A stretch of 64,000 bases of DNA, taken from the NCBI GenBank assembly GCA_030704615.1, contig CM060731.1, positions 36,520,001-36,584,000 on the forward strand. The letters are read 5' to 3'. The translations under genes and the position numbers were made by a program. Shown here piece by piece: positions 58,165 to 64,000 of the stretch (within the stretch, counting starts at the first letter, position 1; each line of letters opens with the position of its first letter). Origin of the DNA: Takakia lepidozioides. Taxonomy: Eukaryota; Streptophyta; Takakiopsida; Takakiales; Takakiaceae. Under the pieces are notes generated by a model. The model saw only the letters and a program-made list of their open reading frames with translations, made no database searches and was not told the origin of the DNA.

Positions 58165-59072
58165 CTATGCTGCAACCTCTTGAGCAGTACTCCCTTCCTG
58201 CTCAGTCAATGACAAGGCCTCATCCTGCCCCATCATCTCATCATTGAGAACCTCCTCATCCCGAGAAGAATCCCCAACCTCATCCATCACAGCTACCTTG
58301 GCTGCCAACTCCCTCTGAACCTCGAGCACCTCCCACGTGTGCCATGGATGTCTACACCCCGTGGTCCTCACCGGCTCGCCCCCACTCGCTGTCTGTACCG
58401 TCTCGATAGGCAGAGAGACCATGAAGGGGAGTGCACTCCGCACTCTACGTTGCTCAGCCATAGCCAAGCTGATAATCCAGGTCAAGCAATTGAGATCCAT
58501 TGCTTGCCCCAACACCTGACGCCGTGATGCCTCAGAAAGAGAAGGCACCGCCGTGGTCCCAGTGGAAAACCCCATAGCCCGCTCTCGCTCGTCGGCATTA
58601 GGCTCCACTAACTGCTGCAACTGAGCATCCCACAGGAGGCCAGGTCCACCATCCCGAAAAGCATGGGATCCTGGGAAGCTGAGCAGTGTAGGTAATGCTG
58701 CTCGTGGTTGACCCACCTTGTTGACCACTGCCAAAGGCGAACGGTCATCGTGTCTCACACGTTGAGACTGCCTCCCTGTGTCCAAAATGCCATCCACGGT
58801 AAGGTGTGCTGGCCGCTGCACCCCATCAAATGCACGCTTGAGTAGTGCGGGTGGCATCAAGTTAGTCCACCAAAGCCGTGGACGATGAGCCCGTGACCCC
58901 ACTGCAGCTGCATCCAGCAACACTGCTGACCCAAGCCACGACCGGACTTGATGCACACTGGCCATCACCCTGGCCCGAGAATCACCCATCAGTGATATAT
59001 TCTCCAAGATGTATGCTGGAGATACAGCTTGATGAAGCTGCAAGCAGCGCAAAATCCGCACCATCTCCCAAA
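58165..59072 (-). pseudogene. DNMT C-terminal part, minus copy
   Basis: This continues the methyltransferase after a one-base loss at about 59073. It carries motif VI YILENISLMGD (about 58980-59010), motif VIII SRAHRPRLWW (about 58865-58895), a short variable region holding QRVRHDDRSPLAVVNKVG and SFPGSHAF (about 58675-58770, likely target recognition and motif IX), RAMGFSTGTT (about 58550-58580), and motif X RRQVLGQAMDLNCLTWIISL (about 58470-58530). Beyond it lies an acidic, Glu/Asp-rich tail of ~90 residues up to the TAG at 58165. All parts expected of a C5-methyltransferase C-terminal half are present. Confidence 0.85.
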
Positions 59073-61499
59073 CAGACCCGTCCTCGAGTCTCGCAATCCA
59101 TTGCCATGCCCGGCTGATGAATGCCCTTGGCAGGGCCAACCTGCCACTACCAGATCAATGGAGCCAACCCGCTCCAAATCCTGCGCCCCCAGCAAGACAA
59201 TGTCTGCTGGCAAGGCCTGCTGATATCCACGAACTGCAGACACCGGCAACAACTGAGGGTACTGCTGTACCATCTGAGCAACATGGCGCAGTGAGACGCG
59301 TCGTGTAGTCTCATCCCTCTCCACATACAGGTAACGCCTTACCCGCATACCTGCCTGTAGCACAGCAGCCAATCCGGTGCTGATCCCGCCAAACAAGTCC
59401 AGAAGGCATATGCCTACATCCGGATACTGCCACACAATAGGTGTGGTATCCAATGGTGACAACTGAGGTGGTCCTGGTGCAATACCCGCACTCTCCTCCT
59501 CTCCTGACGGTGCAAAAGCCTCTATCCAGGCTTGTTGCACACGACAATCAGCAACCTGCTGCAAATCCTTGCTCGTACCCCACAATGGAGTGTGAGCAAC
59601 CATGGCAGGCAACTCCGCCATACCATGCATGTCATCCTGCTCTGCTGGAGGTGGCACATCCTTTGCATGGGCATTGCCCTCCAGCAACTCTCCAGGCCAA
59701 CTAACTGCAGCTGTAAAGGCGGCTAGTGTTGGCATCTTGCCCCGCTGGGCGGCCGCAATACCCCCAATGAATGTCACAGAGAGCTGTGCACGACGACCAT
59801 CCCCTGACTGCCAGCCAGGCCTGTATGATGCTGACTCCTCCCAAAAGTCCAGGGTAAAACCCATGGGATATAACACTGCCCCACCAACGAGGACATCGTA
59901 AGAGACCGCGTCTGTCACAATGGCCTTGGCTCGCATCACTGAGCCATCTCTAGGATGATCCGGCTGCAGTCTAATGGCCAACTGATGCCGTGTCATGCCC
60001 CGAGCCTGCTCTGATCCTCCCAGAGATGTCTGTATCTGGAAAGGACAAGGCTCCATATCCGCCTCCATGAGGCCCAAACCTGCAATAGCAGCTCTGCCCA
60101 ACATCAGTGGCTGAGCTCCCGAGTCCAACAAGACCCGCAGTGGCCGGTATTTCTTGCCTGCCGGTCCACTCAAAGAGAAAATGTCATCCTGGTTGTCTAA
60201 CAAGACAACTCCAGGTGTCACCATGGCGCGCTCAAAGGCTGGCCTAGCTGGCAGCTCCGTCAACCTGGCAGCTACAGCTTGCCAGGGCGCAGCCGTGGCA
60301 GTCTTGACCCTCAAATCGGAGGATCTCTCTGCCACTACACCTTCCACTAACTCCGCAGAAGATGAAGTGACCTCCCCACTCTCGTAGAGTGTTGCTACTA
60401 GTCTGAACACTGCAGCTGGTCTTACCCCCGGCGTCGCAATCATGGTTGCTGAGAACAGTGGGGCTTGACACACAGAGGTGGCTGCCCCCAATAACACACC
60501 GGCTGCACTAGCCTTGGTAGCAGGTGTCAGTGCTGCACGTGTAGCTCTCCCCAATGGCATAGTACCCTCCGCCTCGGTAACAGTCGGGCGAGAACTAGGT
60601 GCCATGGATGGCGTTGACACTGTCTCCGCCAAGGTGAATGACTGAGGCAGCCTTGCCTGACGGCTTGCCTCTCCACGGTGTGGATCCAACTCCACCTCTG
60701 CACCTCGTGGCTCAGGAACTCGTGCTGCTCCTCGAGTCACGGCTGCAGCAGACTCCACCTGCTCTAGTGGTAGTGCTGCTCCACACATGAATCCCATGCC
60801 TCCCATATCTCCTCCCTCAGGAGCAGGAGGTGGACCATCCCGCCTGGGAGCCGGTACCGCCTGAGCTATAGCCATGGCAGCGAGCCTCTGCTCTAGCTGC
60901 TGAAGCCGATTGGCCATGCCTTGGTCAACACCCTGACCTCCGCGTCCTTGGCCATGTGGAGCTTGCCCTTGGCCTGCACCTCGTGCCCGACCACCTCGTC
61001 CTCTTTGGGCTGGTCCACCTCGCCCCCGGCCACCATTATTCCCTTGGAACTGGCCTGGGCGCAACTCAGGATGCAAGTCATAACATTGGGCATCTCCATG
61101 CCCATACTTGCCGCAATGCCCACACTGCAACTGTGCAGGCTGTGCTTGTGCCGGCCTTTTGCCACTCTCTGGGCAATCTCTCTTGACATGGGGTCCTCCA
61201 TATGTCCAACATATCACCCCTGGTTGCTGTTGGCCTGCAAAAGATGTCACGGGCCTCTGCACCTGAGGTCCCCTGTAAGCTCCATGGAACTTGGGCTGGG
61301 CAACCTTGCCCCCCTGACCACGCTGTTGGGCAGTCCCTTGTGCCGGTGGGCTGACAGCTGTGCCCCGTGCAGGCATGTCCTTGCCAAATCCAATTGTAAC
61401 AACTCGCTCTTCCACCATGTTGAGCTCAATCCGCTCAGCCAGCAGAAACACATCTGCTAATGTGGGTTGGGCTGCTTGTAACAAGGTTGCATCTCGCAC
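59073..61499 (-). pseudogene. gag end, protease and DNMT N-terminal part in one open frame, minus copy
   Basis: This long frame is open without stops over about 800 codons. In order: end of gag with the basic Gly/Arg-rich tail; a first zinc knuckle CWTYGGPHVKRDC whose second Cys is replaced by Tyr, and an intact second one CGHCGKYGHGDAQC (about 61090-61130); protease LLDSGAQPLMLG (about 60105-60140); a linker of ~200 residues; DNMT motif I CLLDLFGGISTGLAAVLQAG (about 59352-59412), YLYVERDETTRR, and motif IV AGWPCQGHSSAGH (about 59115-59150). The frame then shifts by one base near 59073. One frame for protease and DNMT shows that the methyltransferase is part of the polyprotein, not a neighbour. 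Confidence 0.87.
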
Positions 61500-62334
61500 C
61501 CTTCTCTTGAGCTCCTTGTCCAGAATTCCATACCAAGGTCACACTTATCAAGCGCCTCATACGAGTGTACGCCTCTCGCAGGCTCTCACTGGGTTTGCGC
61601 TGGAAGTCTTGCAAACTTCGCAGCTTCTCTGTCCGTACACCTTGGTAGTTCCTCCGCAACTCCTGGAAGAACTCCACCACCGGGTTGAATCTAGGCACAT
61701 GTGTTGTAGTCGTGGCAGGAGGAGTAGTAGCACCTTTTGAACTGGTACCACCTGCAGAAGTACCAGCACTACTTGCTCCACTACTAGTGCTGGCAGTGGG
61801 AGCTATTGGTACTGATGTAGCTACTGGTCGCGTCGTGCCTCGAGTAATGGAGACGTAGTCAGGTGACCAATACATCCTCCACTCCTCAATCTTTGCTTCA
61901 TGTCCTCGCCTGAACTCGTGGTAATCGTCCATAGGCGGGCCTTCCAAATGCTGGAACAGTCCCTTCCACGCCATGAATGGGGTGAATAGCTGTGGATTGC
62001 GCATCTGCTGCAAATCACACCAGCTGTCGAACTCCTGGATAAAGTCATCCAACTCAATTGTGCCCACAGCTCCAAAGTACCTACGAGGCCCCTTGGTAGC
62101 TCCATACATCTCCTCCATGTCGTCCCACAACAATGGCGAATGAAAGTGCACACCTGTTGATGAAGCCTCCGAGTCTGTGTCTGACTCTACAGTAATTGAG
62201 GGTGGCGGTGAAGGTGGTCTGAACCGAATACCTCGTCTTGTGAACCCACTCTCACTGTTACTGCCTGTAGCTGTACTCCCCTCAAAACCCTTGGGTAACT
62301 CCGTAATGACACTCACAATGTGCACCTCCTCCAC
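61500..62334 (-). pseudogene. gag N-terminal and capsid part, minus copy
   Basis: The frame opens with ATG at 62334 (MEEVHIVSVITELPKGFEG). It contains ELDDFIQEFDSWCDLQQMRN, YWSPDYVSITRG, a Ser/Thr/Ala-rich linker, and the capsid core FNPVVEFFQELRRNYQGVRT with RSLQDFQRKPSESLREAYTR. Near 61520 about 32 bases present in the other copy are missing, which shifts the frame into the downstream part. Confidence 0.8.
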
Positions 62335-62886
62335 GTGACACTATAAGGCTCTAGTACTAATCTAATAGTGACACGGGTGGGTACCTATTGCAGTTTAAGG
62401 GTCATATCCCAATGGCTCGGGGCACCTGCACCTGCATCCACCGCAAGAACTCCTATGGTTGGCTGGTCATCAACCCAGCCTCACCATAGAAGAAACACTG
62501 GTGGTCTTGCTGGTCATCACTCCAGCCTCACCACCGACAGCATACTCTAGGATTGACCGGTGATCAAATCCGGCCTAATCCCTATGAAAGCAAGCGCCCA
62601 CACAAAACCAACATGGCGCACAGTCAAGCATGCAGGTGTTGGGGGGGATCCAAACACAAGAAATCAAAACATCAACACCCCCACACCAAAATCCAGCTGC
62701 AATGCTGATCCTGCAGAATAGCCCAGCCCAAAACCCCGGACTGACTGGCCTCCACCAAGAGAGGCTTTGGCAACTACAAGTACAAGGTAATGAAAATGGT
62801 ACAGAGATGGAGGGGAAGAATAGAAGCCCGACCAAGCAAGATCTAATCCTGATCCATGCTATCAACTGCCAGACTTCTCTCAAAGT
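62335..62886 (-). other. Leader between the upstream open frame and gag
   Basis: There is no convincing coding sequence, although the preceding open frame formally runs into it to 62575. A possible donor (GAG|GTACTT) lies at 62885 on the minus strand and a possible acceptor (TTATAG) near 62342, so it could be an intron; this is weak. No LTR or minisatellite like that of the plus copy is present. Confidence 0.35.
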
Positions 62887-63603
62887 ACCTCGCTCTGCAT
62901 GATGGTAAGGTGTAGGAGGTATATCTATGTCCAGAAACCTGCCACTAACCTTGTCCCAAGCTACAGTAGCTCGCTCTAACCAACCCTCCTCCTCTTTCTG
63001 CCAGGTAGAGACAAAGCAATACTCCCCTATCTCCCGCTCACTGAATACTAAAGAAAACAGAGGTAGGGTCTGATAGTCTCTCAACTCGAAAGCTTTGAGA
63101 CGGTTGCGGGTGTCCTCATTGCGAATGACTGCATCTCCTTCACGCACAACAAACATGTCATTGCTGATGAACCTTCGCTCGTGGTTGCCCTGTGCAGAGC
63201 GTATCCGGCTGCAACCATGTCTGATTGCACAAACTTGTGTAGCTCTTGCTCCTCTGCTCCAGTACACCACGGCCTTGTGGCTGAACACCTTGGTCCCCGG
63301 GGCTGTCTTTGGCTGTGTTCCAAGCCTAGCTTTCACCCACTTTGGTATTTCACCTACAGCTGCAGAACTGCTAGCTCCAACAGAGTTCTGACTGTCCAAG
63401 GCGATATTGAGGCCCTCAATGCCAACTACAGCAGTCTGTTGTCTACTACTAATGCCTGACTCCCAGTATGCAATCAACTTGTCCAACTGTTCTCCACTCA
63501 AATCAGTCTGAGTTCCTTGGGAAACATAAATCCTGTCCCCTTGTGTGCACAGGCTAAGAGAAGAGACCTGCCCTTCAATTACGTCCTCATTTCCCCCAGC
63601 CAT
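62887..63603 (-). CDS. Unrecognised open frame upstream of gag
   Basis: The open frame starts with ATG at 63603 and encodes about 239 residues that look protein-like (MAGGNEDVIEGQVSSLSL; GEIPKWVKARLGTQ; ELRDYQTLPLFSLVFSEREI; FLDIDIPPTPYHHAER), before changing at about 62886 to Cys/Phe/Trp-rich translation that looks non-coding. No family was recognised. It lies on the same strand as the minus-strand DNMT element, about 550 bases before gag, and has no counterpart before gag in the plus copy. It could be an extra retroelement ORF, a piece of a host gene, or chance. Confidence 0.4.
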
Positions 63604-64000
63604 ACAAGGAGTACCTCCACAGATTTGTCTATCATATAGACCAGCACAGGTTCTAGAAACAGAATTGTGGATCTTTCATGGCACACTCACACTTTAGCAG
63701 AGTCCTAAAAACAAAAACCAGGTCTAGATTGGTAGATTTCCCCTTTCTGCAGCTATCCCCCCAAAAACTGAGTCAAACAGAGCCCATATGACAAAGATAT
63801 GACCAATTAGGCTCTAAATCATTCGAATTAGATCAAAAAGGTTTTTTTTTTTTTTTTAACACCAAAACGTTCTCGCCATTAAAAACTGTTCCCATGTTAT
63901 CTACGGGTTTATCTGTCGGATAAGTGATATCCACACTTGTGCCCTCTGTTCCCTGCAGGTTCCCGATTTTCCATCTGAACAGCCCGTCTCGAGTTCTCCA
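63604..64000. other. Unassigned right edge
   Basis: No gene was recognised. A T16 tract at 63842-63857 may be the A-tail of a minus-oriented retroposon continuing beyond the window. Confidence 0.35.

Larger units (their letters stand above)
57713..62334 (-). mobile_element. LTR retrotransposon with DNA methyltransferase, minus-strand copy
   Basis: Read right to left: gag (62334 to about 60650), protease (about 60130), DNMT (about 59440-58400), a 324-codon frame end at 58165, the start of reverse transcriptase (to 57801), then the last ~85 bases of an LTR (57713-57800, ending GCGCACGACA). An internal deletion has therefore removed most of RT, RNase H, integrase and most of the 3' LTR. Other damage: about 32 bases lost near 61520, one base lost near 59073, and a TAG at 58165-58167. 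No 5' LTR is recognisable upstream of 62334. Confidence 0.85.

Overview
The window comes from a nuclear genome of the green plant lineage (Streptophyta). Its three host genes are split by many GT-AG introns and encode proteins closely resembling plant families: a UPL1/UPL2-type HECT ubiquitin ligase (3' part only), a chloroplast C-terminal processing protease of the CTPA3 type, and a plasma-membrane H+-ATPase ending in the penultimate-threonine motif YTV. Splicing by eye gives an intact 521-residue protease and an intact 956-residue pump with all intron phases matching. The species cannot be named. Moderate introns, dense decayed retroelements and a retrotransposon carrying a cytosine-5 DNA methyltransferase (DNMT) fit a large-genome charophyte alga such as Chara, or a non-seed land plant.

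Layout. 1-7927: 3' half of the ubiquitin ligase (+), whose introns hold LINE 3' ends. 9249-13614: CTPA3-like protease (+). 13615-20508: intergenic, with a SINE-like element and short repeats. 20509-31062: H+-ATPase (+), 21 exons, one GC-AG intron and a LINE relic in another intron. 31063-47590: a repeat-rich region with a retroposon flanked by a long direct repeat, two different palindrome-bearing satellites, an LTR-LTR junction, a decayed LINE (-) and a Ty3/gypsy integrase fragment (-). 47594-62334: two decayed copies of one LTR retrotransposon in opposite orientation, with a MULE-type transposase (-) between them. 62335-64000: leader sequence and an unrecognised open frame (-).

The most interesting system is the retrotransposon at 47594-53672 (+) and 57713-62334 (-). 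Both copies encode gag with zinc knuckles, an aspartic protease (DSGA) and a C5-DNMT with motifs I (LDLFGGISTGL), IV (PCQG), VI (EN) and VIII; the minus copy also keeps motif X. In the minus copy the DNMT frame continues, across a single stop codon, into the start of a gypsy-type reverse transcriptase, so the order was gag-PR-DNMT-RT. DNMT capture by retrotransposons has been reported in dinoflagellates and charophytes, so the principle has precedent; this architecture, its satellite-rich leader and the tail-to-tail arrangement deserve separate study. Both copies are broken by stops, indels and truncations.
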